A stretch of 5,045 bases of DNA from an uncultured Opitutia bacterium. Its GTDB lineage: Bacteria; Verrucomicrobiota; Verrucomicrobiia; Opitutales; UBA953. A program made the translations under genes and the position numbers. The notes below the pieces were generated by a model. The model had not been told where the DNA came from and did no database searches. It worked only from the letters and a program-made list of their open reading frames with translations. The stretch is taken from positions 1 through 5,045 of the forward strand of contig CAIRLQ010000194.1 in NCBI GenBank assembly GCA_903879465.1. The letters run 5' to 3'. This document shows, piece after piece, positions 4,910 to 5,045 of the stretch (its first letter is position 1; every line of letters starts with the position of its first letter).

Positions 4910-5045
4910 TTAGCGGCTCCAATCGAGCATGCGGCGCAGCGGAATCTCGGCGGCTGAGCGAATCTCCTCACTTAAGTTGATCTCCGGAGTGCCATCGCGG
5001 AGGCAATCCCGCACCTTCTGTAACGTGTTCATCTTCATGAACCGA
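4910..5045 (-). CDS. nadA: Quinolinate synthase, C-terminal 44 residues, cut by right edge
   Basis: I translated this frame by hand; it reads leftward from the window edge to TAA at 4910-4912. NadA is the cytoplasmic [4Fe-4S] enzyme that condenses iminoaspartate with dihydroxyacetone phosphate to quinolinate for NAD synthesis. The visible end has the family's closing pattern: RFMKMNTLQKVRDCL, then PEINLSEEIR, then IPLRRMLDW. In the family the segment M-K-x-x-T-L-x-K follows directly after the last cluster cysteine (C-x-x-M), which would lie just outside the window, before the visible RFM. The position of the Ser-Arg end soon after RMLDW fits normal NadA length, so the C-terminus looks intact. 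The next gene on this strand starts 156 bp downstream, so nadA may end its transcript here. Identification rests on a short segment, but the match is specific. Confidence 0.85.
   Translation of the reverse strand, partial: RFMKMNTLQKVRDCLRDGTPEINLSEEIRSAAEIPLRRMLDWSR

Noticed and set aside
1..5045. Defence, mobile or CRISPR-type system
   Set aside because: No transposase, integrase, toxin-antitoxin pair, direct-repeat array or tRNA-linked attachment site was seen; the genes are ordinary chromosomal ones.

Overview
The window is ordinary-looking chromosomal DNA from a GC-rich bacterium. It holds five housekeeping or metabolic genes, one unrecognised exported protein and one small helix-turn-helix protein. 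A Tat-exported Gfo/Idh/MocA oxidoreductase, weak or absent Shine-Dalgarno sequences at most starts, and a lone alanine-rich secreted protein would suit a Verrucomicrobiota or related PVC-group genome. This placement is an inference from gene style, not from a marker gene. I see no insertion sequence, phage gene, CRISPR array, tRNA or rRNA.

Layout from left to right. The left edge (1-761, minus) is the N-terminal part of a PaaK/CapK-type adenylate-forming enzyme that runs off the window. A 139-bp divergent spacer (762-900) with a two-part inverted repeat separates it from a rightward cluster. That cluster is a Tat-signal Gfo/Idh/MocA oxidoreductase (901-2187), an exported protein of unknown function 22 bp downstream (2210-3103), and shikimate kinase aroK 51 bp further on (3155-3724). 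aroK converges on, and overlaps by 26 bp, the leftward aat gene for leucyl/phenylalanyl-tRNA-protein transferase (3699-4379). Upstream of aat on the same strand is a 111-aa HTH protein (4418-4753), with a strong hairpin between the two. A 156-bp AT-rich spacer with a TTGACA element and short palindromes leads to the C-terminus of quinolinate synthase nadA (4910-5045, minus), cut by the right edge.

The genes do not form one obvious pathway: AroK makes shikimate-3-phosphate for aromatic synthesis, NadA makes quinolinate for NAD, and Aat tags proteins for the N-end rule. The Gfo/Idh protein and the secreted protein are the pair most likely to work together, both apparently outside the cytoplasm. 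The HTH gene and aat probably share a transcript. No clearly novel system is visible. The items most worth a second look are the hairpin that buries the aat ATG, the competing starts of aat and aroK, and the unrecognised secreted protein.
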